From Bacteroidota bacterium (GTDB lineage: Bacteria > Bacteroidota > Bacteroidia > Flavobacteriales_D > Crocinitomicaceae), in the NCBI GenBank assembly GCA_006227105.1, contig SBFR01000062.1:1-33848 (forward strand): 33,848 bases of DNA, given 5' to 3'. The position numbers and the translations under genes are program-made. Of the stretch, positions 1 through 8,611 are shown piece after piece; positions within the stretch are counted from its first letter, which is position 1, and every line of letters starts with the position of its first letter. The notes beneath the pieces are model-generated. The model ran no database searches, had not been told where the DNA came from, and worked only from the letters and a program-made list of their open reading frames with translations.

Positions 1-344
1 GCTCCTGTCCGAATACCTTTTCCAAATCGATCCAGTGTTCGCGCGAAAAAGATCCAAATAGGGAAACTTGAAACGACCATTAACGGTTTTGAAATGGTGC
101 TTAGGGCATATCCAACTTGAACGAAAGGAACTCTTTTACCCTTCAGATCTGATAGTTTCCCAAAATAGCCTTTACTTAAACCAGCCGTCGCTTCTGCAAC
201 TCCCTCGAGAATTCCGATTAAAAAGGCGGAGAAACCTATACTTTCTAGAAAAATTGGCATAACCGGGTAAAGCATTTCACTGGCGACGTCAGTGAAAAAG
301 CTTACGATCGATAAAATCCAAATTGTCCGAGTAATGTATTTCAT
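1..344 (-). CDS. MFS transporter, N-terminal part (runs off left edge)
   Basis: The minus strand reads open from an ATG at 344 to the window edge, giving the first 114 residues of a membrane protein. Visible motifs are FFTDVASEMLYPVMPIF near the start, then EGVAEATAGLSKGYFGKLSD followed by GKRVPF, and FFARTLDRFGKGIRTGA at the edge. This succession is typical of a major facilitator superfamily subgroup of uncharacterised permeases; the conserved loop between helices 2 and 3 (GKLSDLKGKR) is the MFS A-motif. The substrate cannot be inferred. The gene is divergent from the haloperoxidase-like gene at 450, with about 105 bp between them. A weak -7-like TAATATTG lies about 14 bases upstream of the start. 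The small plus-strand reading frame inside this region (68-262) is a shadow. Confidence 0.85.
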   Translation of the reverse strand, partial: MKYITRTIWILSIVSFFTDVASEMLYPVMPIFLESIGFSAFLIGILEGVAEATAGLSKGYFGKLSDLKGKRVPFVQVGYALSTISKPLMVVSSFPIWIFFARTLDRFGKGIRTG

Positions 345-373
345 GGCTACTGAAACCAATATTAGGTAAAATC

Positions 374-411
374 ATTTGAAAGTCGAAATTAACACGCATC
401 GTCTTTCAAAT
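374..411. repeat. Spaced inverted repeat in divergent promoter region
   Basis: ATTTGAAAG at 374-382 and its exact reverse complement CTTTCAAAT at 403-411 are separated by 20 bases. They sit between the divergent MFS and haloperoxidase-like genes. No U-tract follows, so it does not look like a terminator. A regulator-binding site is possible but unproven. Confidence 0.35.
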
Positions 412-434
412 TTCATAGATCAAGATGCATTTGT

Positions 435-442
435 TACCTTCG
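435..442 (+). promoter_or_regulatory. Possible -7 box (TACCTTCG)
   Basis: TACCTTCG matches the Bacteroidota -7 consensus TAnnTTTG except for one base. It ends 7 bases before the ATG at 450, so the transcript would be almost leaderless. No clear -33 element is seen. Confidence 0.3.
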
Positions 443-449
443 TTTCGGT

Positions 450-1790
450 ATGAGAATAATAAGACCACTAATTACACTGACCTTTTTAATTCAGGTTTCA
501 TTTTCAATTTCTTTTTCGGCAAATGGAAACTTGCCAAGACAGCTTGAGTGCAGGAATGTGCATGAATCATGGTTGACTTTTGCTTTCGACCTGACAAGAA
601 ACACAGTAGGGTTTTCTGCTCCGGTAAGCGCAAGAGCGTATGCGTATTTGTCAATAACCAGTTATGAAAGTACAGTTGAGGTTTATGAAGATCTTCAAAG
701 CATTTCAGGGCAATTGAATGGTTATACGAGATCTAAATGGGCCTCCAAGAAGGAAAGAAAAAAACTGAATTGGCCTATTGTCGCGAACGCAGCTGATAAG
801 TATATGATTGATTATCTGTATAGAGGAATGCCTCCTTCGTACAAAGAGAAAACAGATCGTCATTTTGATTCTTTGAAAGCATGTTATGCGCTAGGGTCAT
901 CTGATAAAGTGATGAATATGTCCATGGAATATGGAAGAATGATCGCACAGGAGATCTTGAACTGGTCGAAAACAGACTTGGGAGATGAGGGGTATCTGAA
1001 TAATTTTCCGGAAGACTTTGTTCCTGCTGAATGTGAAATGTGCTGGACGAAAACGACTCCCGGTTATTTACCTTCTTTAGTTCCTCATTGGGGAGATAAT
1101 AGACGACTAATTGAAGGAGATTTCAAGATTGTAGAATCATGTAAACCAGTTAATGTTAATCTTGAGAAAGACGGGTGGATCTATAAAGATGCGCTGGAGA
1201 TCTACCAATTGAATTACAGTGAAAATAAGGACCTGGAGATCATAGCAGAATATTGGAATGATGCACCTGGATATTCAGGGACACCTGCAGGACATTTATT
1301 CTGTCTGGCAATCCAAGTTTCAAAAAATAGCCAGGTTTCAGCTTCTGAAGCAATGGAGTTATATGTCAAGCTGGGAATATCGTTGAATGAGGCATCTGTG
1401 AATAGTTGGAAATTGAAGTATACTTACAATTTGTTGAGACCTATAACTGTCATTCACAGAATGATCGATAATCGTTACAATACAATTATCGACAGTCCTC
1501 CATTCCCGGAGTTTCCTTCTGGACATTCATTTCAGTCTGGGGCTGCCAATGCCGTCTTTAATTCAATTTTTGGAGAGAATTACTCATTCATCGATTCAAC
1601 AATGTTATACAGAAGAGATATAGTAAACACCCCAAGAAACTTTAAATCCTTCAACGACATGGGGGAAGAAATATCCATTTCAAGATTGTATGGTGGAATA
1701 CATTACAGGACAACTTTGGATGAGAGTCTAAAATACGGAAGAATTCTGGGGCAATACATTGTGAGTCAGATCAAATGTCGAAAAGAATGA
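450..1790 (+). CDS. Vanadium-dependent haloperoxidase/PAP2-type acid phosphatase family protein
   Basis: This 446-residue protein starts with a signal peptide (about residues 1-23), so it acts in the periplasm or outside. All three vanadate/phosphate-binding motifs of the superfamily are intact: KX6RP (K323, R330, P331), PSGH (356-359, in FPSGHSFQSGAA) and SRX5H (S411, R412, H418 in SRLYGGIHYR). The last His is the residue that binds vanadium or forms the phospho-enzyme. Length and the long N-terminal helical part fit the bacterial haloperoxidase-like branch better than short PAP2 phosphatases. Sequence alone cannot separate haloperoxidase from phosphatase activity. The next gene overlaps its stop codon, so the two are probably translationally coupled. 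Confidence 0.85.
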   Translation: MRIIRPLITLTFLIQVSFSISFSANGNLPRQLECRNVHESWLTFAFDLTRNTVGFSAPVSARAYAYLSITSYESTVEVYEDLQSISGQLNGYTRSKWASKKERKKLNWPIVANAADKYMIDYLYRGMPPSYKEKTDRHFDSLKACYALGSSDKVMNMSMEYGRMIAQEILNWSKTDLGDEGYLNNFPEDFVPAECEMCWTKTTPGYLPSLVPHWGDNRRLIEGDFKIVESCKPVNVNLEKDGWIYKDALEIYQLNYSENKDLEIIAEYWNDAPGYSGTPAGHLFCLAIQVSKNSQVSASEAMELYVKLGISLNEASVNSWKLKYTYNLLRPITVIHRMIDNRYNTIIDSPPFPEFPSGHSFQSGAANAVFNSIFGENYSFIDSTMLYRRDIVNTPRNFKSFNDMGEEISISRLYGGIHYRTTLDESLKYGRILGQYIVSQIKCRKE

Positions 1791-3406
1791 TAAAAGTCCT
1801 TCCTATATCATTTTGTCTTTTTACGACTTTTTGGCTTAGTGCACAGACGTGGTTTCAAGAAGTAAGTGATTCTGTAGGTTTGTCTTATATCTATCCCGGA
1901 AATGAATTTCAAATGGCCGGTGGAGGATTAATGATCATTGATGTGAACAACGACGGATGGGAAGATCTGTATCAATCAGGCGGAGTATTCGAGTCAAAAC
2001 TTTGGCTCAATGAAAGTGGAAAATTCGTAGACAAAACTGAAGATTTTGGATTGAATGTTCTTGAAGGATATTTTATCCAAGGTGCACTTTCGGCAGATTA
2101 CAACAATGATGGTTTTACAGATTTTGTAGTGCTTAATTATGGGAAAGGAATGGGGAGAGGGGATAAAAGGTCGCCGGCATTATTGAAAAACATAGAGGGA
2201 AAGAAATTTGAATTGATCGATCTATCGGAATACATAGAGCCTGGAAATTATTCAAGTGGTAGTTGGGGAGATATTGATAGAAACGGTTTTCCGGATCTTT
2301 ATCTGACGAATTATGTGGAATCAATGGGGGGATTAATGGATGAAAAGGGAAGGGAAATAGGTTATGACCCAGTTTGTTTTGAAAACAGATTGTTAATGAA
2401 TATCGATGGTGTGAATTTTATCGAATCATCAGAAAAATATAAAGTAAACGATGCCGGATGTGGCTTGGCTGCAAGCTTGACAGATGTAGATCAGGATGGA
2501 GATCAGGATTTATTGCTCTTGAATGATTTTGGCGAATGGACTAACAACGGAAATCACTATTTCAGAAATGAATTTCCTAAACCATTTTTTCAGGATGTTT
2601 CTTTAGAAAAAGGATTTGACGTTAAAATGTATGGGATGGGAATTGGTCAGGGAGATGTCGATAAAGACGGAGATCCCGATTATTACATTACCAATATTGG
2701 TAAAAATTATTTGTATTACAATTCAAAAGGAGACTTTACGGATAGATCAACAGAGTTGGGAGTAGATTTAACCTTTGTAAAAGATTCATTAAGGGGTACT
2801 AGTTGGAGTGGATTGTTCTTTGATGCTGATTTCGATGGAGATTTGGACCTCTTTGTTTCAAAAGGTAATGTTTTGACCTTAGTTCCAAGAACTTCCGTGA
2901 AAGACGAAAACAAATTCTTTCTTCAAGAAGATAACAAATTCATAGATGGCTCTTCGGCTTCAGGATTGAATGATTTTTTATCGCACAGGGGCTCAGTGAT
3001 CACAGATTTCGATCATGATGGCGATCTGGATATTATTTCCGCAGTGGTTAAACTACCCTGGGCGGCATTCGCAAAGACAGAACAGAAGATCAAGTGTTTC
3101 AGAAATGATCTGCCCACTGGAAACTGGATAGGTGTTGAGCTGAAGGGTGACGGAAAGAACATTAACAAAGATTGTTTTGGATGCTCAGTCGTTTTTCATG
3201 ACCAGGGAGGAAAATCGTTCAGAGAAGTTGATGGAGGCAGTGGGCAAGCATCACAATCGGGAAGAGTGATTTGGTATGGGTTAGGAGATAAAAAGACGCT
3301 TGAAAGGTTAGATGTCCATTTTCCGGGTCTTACAAAAATGGAATTTGAAAACTTGAAGTCAGGAAATATTTATAAGATTTCGCCTGATGGAACTATTGGT
3401 TTTTAA
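1775..3406 (+). CDS. FG-GAP/VCBS repeat, CRTAC1-like secreted protein with ASPIC/UnbV domain
   Basis: The protein has a signal peptide ending near SAQ, then seven Asp-rich integrin-like repeats, for example DVNNDGWEDLY, DYNNDGFTDF, DVDQDGDQDLLLL, DVDKDGDPDYY, DADFDGDLDLF and DFDHDGDLDI. These form Ca-binding loops of a beta-propeller. The C-terminal part (about residues 445-540, NWIGVELKGDG to GQASQSGRVIWYGLG) matches the ASPIC/UnbV domain of CRTAC1-like proteins. No T9SS sorting domain is visible. The start is uncertain: the longest frame begins at 1775 (16-nt overlap with the previous gene), but an ATG at 1787 forms a classic ATGA overlap and still leaves a good signal peptide, so 1787 may be the real start. 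Function is probably binding or structural on the cell surface. Confidence 0.85.
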   Translation: MSKRMIKVLPISFCLFTTFWLSAQTWFQEVSDSVGLSYIYPGNEFQMAGGGLMIIDVNNDGWEDLYQSGGVFESKLWLNESGKFVDKTEDFGLNVLEGYFIQGALSADYNNDGFTDFVVLNYGKGMGRGDKRSPALLKNIEGKKFELIDLSEYIEPGNYSSGSWGDIDRNGFPDLYLTNYVESMGGLMDEKGREIGYDPVCFENRLLMNIDGVNFIESSEKYKVNDAGCGLAASLTDVDQDGDQDLLLLNDFGEWTNNGNHYFRNEFPKPFFQDVSLEKGFDVKMYGMGIGQGDVDKDGDPDYYITNIGKNYLYYNSKGDFTDRSTELGVDLTFVKDSLRGTSWSGLFFDADFDGDLDLFVSKGNVLTLVPRTSVKDENKFFLQEDNKFIDGSSASGLNDFLSHRGSVITDFDHDGDLDIISAVVKLPWAAFAKTEQKIKCFRNDLPTGNWIGVELKGDGKNINKDCFGCSVVFHDQGGKSFREVDGGSGQASQSGRVIWYGLGDKKTLERLDVHFPGLTKMEFENLKSGNIYKISPDGTIGF

Positions 3407-3407
3407 G

Positions 3408-4484
3408 TTAGAACGATTCCCCAAAACTTACGTAAAAACCGCTTTGTCCGTCATTCCCAATGGCATAATCAAACCGAAGATTCGTGTTTTCATTTTTATC
3501 TACTTTAATTCGGAGACCTACGCCTGCATTTGGACGAATATAGGTTCCGAATGTTTCGGTATTGTGATACAGGGTTGAGATACCGGCGAATCCTGAAAGA
3601 CCAAACCATTTGTATAATGTGTACCGATATTCCATCTGGACCGTTGACAATGAAAGGTCTCGAAAACGACCAAAATAATAACCCCTTACCAATTTGTCTC
3701 CTCCTAACAATGCAATGTCAAAGAAAGGTGCGTTCGAGGTGTTCAGAACTGTATATGCTCTCCCCGAAAAAGTATGATTCTTCTTTTTACCTAGTGTGTG
3801 ATACTTCCTGAGATCCAAGGAGAATTGAGCATATACACCATTCGCAGTTGAAAGTTCTGCATTGTAAAATCTCATATAATATCCATTGGTAGGGGTAAGA
3901 ATGCTGTTTCTTTTGTCAATAAGATATTGCAACTGGAGACCCAAAGCACGAGCATCAATTAATTCTTGAAATGGGATTATCATATCCGTTAACGAGGCAA
4001 CATCCCAGTAGTCAACATATTTCAGTCCTCCACCGAGGAAATGTCCTTTTGAAACTTGTCGAAGTAGATTCAGATCAATTTTTGCTCTGTTGCTCTGATA
4101 ATTGAGTTCATTGGTGTTTATTGTATTTGGTCCGATGCCGTAATACAAATCCGGAAACTTTGAGAAATGAAGAATACCGTTCGTAAACCATTTTTCTTCC
4201 TTGAAAAAGTAATTCCATTCCGCTTCAGCAATGAATTGTTTGCGCATTGTGTAGTTCAATTCAACTTTTGCGTTGGACGTTCTCGTTAAAGAATCCTGAT
4301 AAAAATTCATTTGAAACAATGCGACAGCGCCAAAATAGAATTTAGTTTCAGGGCTGTAACCTAATGCTGGAACCGGTAAGATTTTAATTTTTTTCGTCTT
4401 TCTTTCAGTTATGCTGTCTTGCGAATAACATAACGGCATGACAATTAAAAATGAGAGAACAAATATGCCAGCAGTTCGGATCAT
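3408..4484 (-). CDS. BamA/TamA-family (Omp85-type) outer-membrane beta-barrel without POTRA domains
   Basis: The 358-residue protein has a signal peptide (about 1-21, ending CYSQ) and then directly a barrel rich in alternating aromatic strands. LLGGDKLVRGYYFGRFRD at about residues 258-275 carries the VRGY loop-6 signature of Omp85 proteins, and the chain ends in Phe (SFGESF), the usual C-terminal barrel signal. It is far shorter than BamA (about 800 residues) and has no room for POTRA domains, so it is not the essential BamA. The start overlaps the stop of the upstream FG-GAP gene by 4 nt (ATGA), implying coupled translation. Its stop lies one base from the stop of the convergent gene ending at 3406. 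The cargo or role is unknown. Confidence 0.8.
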   Translation of the reverse strand: MIRTAGIFVLSFLIVMPLCYSQDSITERKTKKIKILPVPALGYSPETKFYFGAVALFQMNFYQDSLTRTSNAKVELNYTMRKQFIAEAEWNYFFKEEKWFTNGILHFSKFPDLYYGIGPNTINTNELNYQSNRAKIDLNLLRQVSKGHFLGGGLKYVDYWDVASLTDMIIPFQELIDARALGLQLQYLIDKRNSILTPTNGYYMRFYNAELSTANGVYAQFSLDLRKYHTLGKKKNHTFSGRAYTVLNTSNAPFFDIALLGGDKLVRGYYFGRFRDLSLSTVQMEYRYTLYKWFGLSGFAGISTLYHNTETFGTYIRPNAGVGLRIKVDKNENTNLRFDYAIGNDGQSGFYVSFGESF

Positions 4485-5920
4485 TTCTTAAGAATTCCAT
4501 TTTCATATGGTCCTAAATAACCTGGCCAGGAAACGTTCAGATCTTTATATGGCAAAGAAATAGACTCAATTATACTGTATTGATCGAAACCTTCCATTGG
4601 TAAAGATGAGGTTCCTATGATCAGTTCCATTTTACCATCATTGTCGCTATCGACAAGGGAAGGTGAGGAAGCCATAGATACTCCAGGTCTAACGTTACCG
4701 ATGAAATAGTTGGAATTATCGTTAATGTCGACCACTCTGACTTGATTTACCGTGGTGAATTTCTCTTGGTCAATTAGTGTGTTGTGAACATAGATCAATT
4801 CATCAATTCCATCATGATCAATGTCAGCTGAAACTCCAGGAGAATACTGATTAAATCCAGTTTCTTCTGAGTAGATCGTCGACCCGTCCTTGCCATCCAG
4901 TACGATCAATTTAAAGGAAGAATACATCGGGAATGAACCGAAAGCCAAAATAGTAAAGACATCAGGTATTTTATCTTCGTTGAAATAGCCAAATGAAGGG
5001 GTGACGTAGCATTCATATCCTTCGTGTTCTTTTTGCCAGATGTTTCTGTTATTGGCGATATCCACGGCTGTGATTTTCCCACTCATGTGAGCTACCACAA
5101 GGTCGTCATGTTTGTCACCGTTGAGATCTGCCAAAATTGAATTCAAAATGATCCCTTTAATTTCATCTTTAAGCAACAACTTGGAATTTTTCATTTTTCT
5201 TTTGGACAGGTCTGTGAAATCAACCGACCAAAGACTACCGTCAACTGTTTCTCCTCCAGACGCATAAATGATCTTGATGTTTCCTTCGGAATCAATAATC
5301 GTATGTGGGGCATAATACGATTCTCGGTCCTCATGAAAGCTTACATCATTTAAAATATCTCCATTTTTTCCTGAAAGGATCATGATCCGGGCAGCAGGTC
5401 TCTTTTTTTGATTAGGAAGCGCCAGGTAATCTCCTCCGTTAGTAACCAGAAGGTCTTTATAACCATCTTTGTTCTGGTCTTCAACCCATTGTGTGCAGAA
5501 GAAGTTTAGCCATCCCGCTTTTCTAGGATCTGCGTTTTTTTCTTTCCAGAATTCCCACAGAATTTCTCCAGTTGCTCCGTTAATTGACATGAAACAAGCT
5601 TCTCTACCTCCAATGAAAACGTCCATAATACCATCGCCGGTGATATCTTGAAAGAGTGCGCTAGTGTATAGTTGCGATCTTGATGGAGCTTCCCATAATA
5701 ATTGACCATTTTTTCCATCAACAGCAATGACAGCATGTTGTGTGTATTGATGCTCTAAACCTCCACCGATGATTACATCCAGAACCCCGTCTTTGTTTAG
5801 GTCTGTAAATCTTGGAGAAGAAAAAATACTGGCAGAATCAACCTTTAAGCTCCAATTTGTTGACTGTCCAAAGCAAGCGAATGCTAATGAAAAATAAAGC
5901 AAAACAATAGTGTACCTCAT
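4481..5920 (-). CDS. Secreted FG-GAP/PQQ-like beta-propeller protein
   Basis: A signal peptide (residues 1-18, ending CFGQ) precedes about 460 residues of propeller-type repeats. Asp-rich FG-GAP loops (DLNKDGVLDVIIGGG, DITGDGIMDVFIGG, DQNKDGYKDLLVTNG, DLNGDKHDDLVVAH, DIDHDGIDELIYVH, DSDNDGKMELIIG) alternate with PQQ-like blades (AVDGKNGQLLWE, SINGATGEILWE, VLDGKDGSTIYSEE). The C-terminus contains SWPGYLGPYENG, a motif normally found at the N-terminus of PQQ-like propellers. There is no T9SS sorting domain, so export to the surface would need another route. A -7 box (TACCTTTG) lies 14 bases upstream of the start, so the gene may have its own promoter as well as readthrough from the cytochrome gene. 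Confidence 0.8.
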   Translation of the reverse strand: MRYTIVLLYFSLAFACFGQSTNWSLKVDSASIFSSPRFTDLNKDGVLDVIIGGGLEHQYTQHAVIAVDGKNGQLLWEAPSRSQLYTSALFQDITGDGIMDVFIGGREACFMSINGATGEILWEFWKEKNADPRKAGWLNFFCTQWVEDQNKDGYKDLLVTNGGDYLALPNQKKRPAARIMILSGKNGDILNDVSFHEDRESYYAPHTIIDSEGNIKIIYASGGETVDGSLWSVDFTDLSKRKMKNSKLLLKDEIKGIILNSILADLNGDKHDDLVVAHMSGKITAVDIANNRNIWQKEHEGYECYVTPSFGYFNEDKIPDVFTILAFGSFPMYSSFKLIVLDGKDGSTIYSEETGFNQYSPGVSADIDHDGIDELIYVHNTLIDQEKFTTVNQVRVVDINDNSNYFIGNVRPGVSMASSPSLVDSDNDGKMELIIGTSSLPMEGFDQYSIIESISLPYKDLNVSWPGYLGPYENGILKK

Positions 5921-5934
5921 GATTAAACTTTCAT

Positions 5935-5942
5935 CAAAGGTA
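5935..5942 (-). promoter_or_regulatory. -7 promoter box (TACCTTTG) for the FG-GAP gene
   Basis: Read on the minus strand, TACCTTTG fits the Bacteroidota consensus TAnnTTTG exactly. Fourteen bases separate it from the ATG at 5920. No -33 TTG-type element is obvious. Confidence 0.5.
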
Positions 5943-5989
5943 CCTTAAATCTTAATAATTGATAAGGCGATCAGATCAATTACACATGA

Positions 5990-6469
5990 TCAGTGAAGAT
6001 CAAAAGACCTGGTCAAGTCTCTGCTTATACCTGCCGAATGACAGCTAATACAACTGCTTCCTTTATCGGAGACACTATAGGCAACATCTCCATTTGGTTT
6101 ATATTCTCCCCAAACCCAGTTTTCTCCTTGAAATTTCGATTCACTGTCTTTCTTCATTACTACATAAAAAGTAAGCTCTCCCCCTGAATAGACTTCTTTG
6201 ACGATGACAGAACCATTCGAGAATTCTGCTCCAACCGGAAGTTTACCATCAGCTCCTAAAGAAGATACCGCAGTACTATTGAATTTTAGCTTGAAACTTC
6301 CATGTGGACTACCACCGGCTCCAGAATAAAGCGTGTCTTTATTTTTATAAAACTGAAGGTCAGTAGCTTTTGCTGCTTCGTAAAGTTCTTCATTCAATTT
6401 TTTCTTCTGGCAGGAAACAATTGTCAGTAGTGATATGCTCAGAATAAGTGCTTTGTTAAAAATGTTCAT
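5990..6469 (-). CDS. Cytochrome P460-like haem lipoprotein
   Basis: The 159-residue protein has a lipoprotein signal (LLTIVSC, lipidated Cys20) and one c-type haem-binding motif, CISCH (C140, C143, H144), close to the C-terminus. The central region (SPHGSFKLKFN, GSVIVKEVYSGG, TFYVVMKKD, NWVWGEYKPNG) matches the layout of the cytochrome P460 family, in which a Lys may cross-link to the haem. P460 proteins include hydroxylamine- and NO-oxidising enzymes, but most Bacteroidota members have no assigned substrate. It should sit on the periplasmic face of a membrane. It lies 69 bases upstream of the FG-GAP gene on the same strand and may be co-transcribed with it. Confidence 0.8.
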   Translation of the reverse strand: MNIFNKALILSISLLTIVSCQKKKLNEELYEAAKATDLQFYKNKDTLYSGAGGSPHGSFKLKFNSTAVSSLGADGKLPVGAEFSNGSVIVKEVYSGGELTFYVVMKKDSESKFQGENWVWGEYKPNGDVAYSVSDKGSSCISCHSAGISRDLTRSFDLH

Positions 6470-6601
6470 AGTTTGTGAATTGATCTGTTCTAACGGCTAT
6501 CGATTAAAAATAGTATAAATTGACCTATTCCAACATTTCATTGTTAAGACCTTCTTCTCTAATCAAGAAAAAATGAGAGAACGAATAATTAATTTCACGT
6601 C

Positions 6602-8611
6602 ATGAATAAGGATCAGGCGCTGGGTAGGATCAATTTTCTTTCTGAAGAGATCGAAAAGCATAACCATTTGTATTACGTCGTAAATCAACCAGAAATTTCT
6701 GATTACGATTTTGATGTGCTCCTTAAGGAACTTGAGGCTCTTGAAGCACAATTCCCGGAATTTGCATCCGAACATAGCCCTACAAAAAGGGTTGGGGGTG
6801 ATATCACCCGAAAATTTGAAACTGTAGTTCATCGTTTTCCAATGTTATCCCTTTCAAATACGTATTCTGAAGAAGAAATTCAGGATTGGGAGAACAGGAT
6901 CAAAAAGTCGATTGATGAAAAGGTCGAATATGTTTGTGAGCTCAAATATGATGGCGTAGCAATTGGGATTCGATACCAGAATGGTTTACTGACTAGGGCT
7001 GTTACTCGAGGTGACGGAACTCAGGGCGAAGATGTAACGAACAATGTAAAAACCATTCGTTCTGTACCCTTGAAATTGAAAGGAGACTTTCCTGAAGATT
7101 TTGAGATCAGGGGAGAGATCTTTATGCCATTGACGAGGTTTTTGAAGCTGAATGCTGAACGGGAGGAGAATGGAGAACAGTTGTTTGCTAATCCAAGGAA
7201 TACAGCTGCCGGGACACTGAAAATGCAAGATTCAAAAATTGTTGCAGAGCGTGGGCTGGATTCCTATTTATATGGTTTTTACGCGGAAACAAATCCATTC
7301 AAGGGGCATTTTGAAGCAGTTGAAACAGCTTTAGATTGGGGGTTCAAAGCGCCGACACCTAAAAATAGATTGATTGAAAAGACAGATTCCATTGCGGGGA
7401 TCATGGACTTTATTCATTACTGGGATAAACACAGAGATGATTTACCTTTCGAAATAGATGGGGTTGTCATCAAAGTGAATGACTACGGAATTCAAAAGAA
7501 ACTTGGATTTACGGCCAAATCACCCAGATGGGCAATTGCCTTCAAATTTAAAACAGAGAGAGTAGAGACCCAACTTGAAAGTGTTACCTATCAAGTTGGG
7601 AGAACCGGTGCAATTACACCAGTTGCAAATTTGAAACCTGTTCAGCTAGGTGGTACCACGGTTAAAAGAGCATCATTACATAATGCTGATCAGATCGAAA
7701 AACTGGATCTACATGAGAGTGATTATGTGTACGTCGAGAAGGGTGGAGAGATCATACCTAAGATTGTGGGAGTAAACCTTGAGAAAAGACAGCCAATTGC
7801 AGGAAAGCTTATTTATATTTCGGCGTGTCCGGAATGCGGATCAGAACTGATACGAAGAGAAGGAGAAGCACAACATTTTTGTCCGAATGAGAAAGGTTGT
7901 AGCCCTCAGATCAAAGGAAGGATCGAGCATTTCATTTCGAGAAAGGCAATGAATATCGAAGGATTAGGAGCTGAAACAGTCGATATGCTCGTTGAAAGAA
8001 ATATGATCTCAAATTATGCGGATCTGTATGAATTGACCTATGATCAAGTTTTACAAATGGATCGTATGGCCGAAAAGTCTGCGGAAAATTTGATCAGCGG
8101 AATAAATGCATCTCGAGATGTACCATTTGAAAGAGTGCTATTCGCTTTGGGGATCAGGTATGTCGGTGAGACAGTAGCTAAAAAACTGGCGAAATATTTC
8201 AAGAATATGGATGCACTGATGAGTGCGAGTTACGATGATCTAGTCGCTGTTGATGAGATTGGAGAGCGAATTGCAATTTCAATCCAGCAATTTTTTCTTG
8301 ATGATTATAACAAGGGGCTGGTTGAACGTTTGAGATCCTATGGTCTTCAATTTGAGTTAAAAGAAAAAGAAGGAGCCAGCAATGTTTTGGAAGGGAAAAC
8401 GTTTGTAGTAAGTGGTGTTTTTAATGCTTTTTCCAGAGAAGAGATCAAAGAGGTTATTGAAATGAATGGGGGAAAGAACGTTTCCTCAGTTTCATCCAAG
8501 ACCGATTATCTTCTTGCAGGAGATGGGATGGGACCGTCCAAGTTGAAGAAAGCGACCGATCTGGGAGTAAAGATCCTTTCAGAAGATGAATTTATTAAAA
8601 TGATAGGATGA
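6602..8611 (+). CDS. ligA: NAD-dependent DNA ligase LigA
   Basis: This 669-residue protein is a full-length bacterial DNA ligase, which seals nicks using NAD+ in replication and repair. Domain Ia is at the N-terminus (HLYYVVNQPEISDYDFD). The adenylated lysine is K115 in the motif LKYDG. The OB domain includes QVGRTGAITPVA, and the four-Cys zinc finger uses C409, C412, C427 and C433. Helix-hairpin-helix repeats follow (about 445-580), and a BRCT domain closes the protein (about 590-669, GKTFVVSGVF). The ATG at 6602 is the natural start, as the upstream sequence is AT-rich and non-coding. It heads a long plus-strand run; the next gene overlaps its stop by 4 nt. Confidence 0.98.
   Translation: MNKDQALGRINFLSEEIEKHNHLYYVVNQPEISDYDFDVLLKELEALEAQFPEFASEHSPTKRVGGDITRKFETVVHRFPMLSLSNTYSEEEIQDWENRIKKSIDEKVEYVCELKYDGVAIGIRYQNGLLTRAVTRGDGTQGEDVTNNVKTIRSVPLKLKGDFPEDFEIRGEIFMPLTRFLKLNAEREENGEQLFANPRNTAAGTLKMQDSKIVAERGLDSYLYGFYAETNPFKGHFEAVETALDWGFKAPTPKNRLIEKTDSIAGIMDFIHYWDKHRDDLPFEIDGVVIKVNDYGIQKKLGFTAKSPRWAIAFKFKTERVETQLESVTYQVGRTGAITPVANLKPVQLGGTTVKRASLHNADQIEKLDLHESDYVYVEKGGEIIPKIVGVNLEKRQPIAGKLIYISACPECGSELIRREGEAQHFCPNEKGCSPQIKGRIEHFISRKAMNIEGLGAETVDMLVERNMISNYADLYELTYDQVLQMDRMAEKSAENLISGINASRDVPFERVLFALGIRYVGETVAKKLAKYFKNMDALMSASYDDLVAVDEIGERIAISIQQFFLDDYNKGLVERLRSYGLQFELKEKEGASNVLEGKTFVVSGVFNAFSREEIKEVIEMNGGKNVSSVSSKTDYLLAGDGMGPSKLKKATDLGVKILSEDEFIKMIG

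Noticed and set aside
3408-4484. BamA, the essential outer-membrane assembly protein
   Set aside because: At 358 residues with no POTRA domains it is too short; it is only a relative with the same barrel type.
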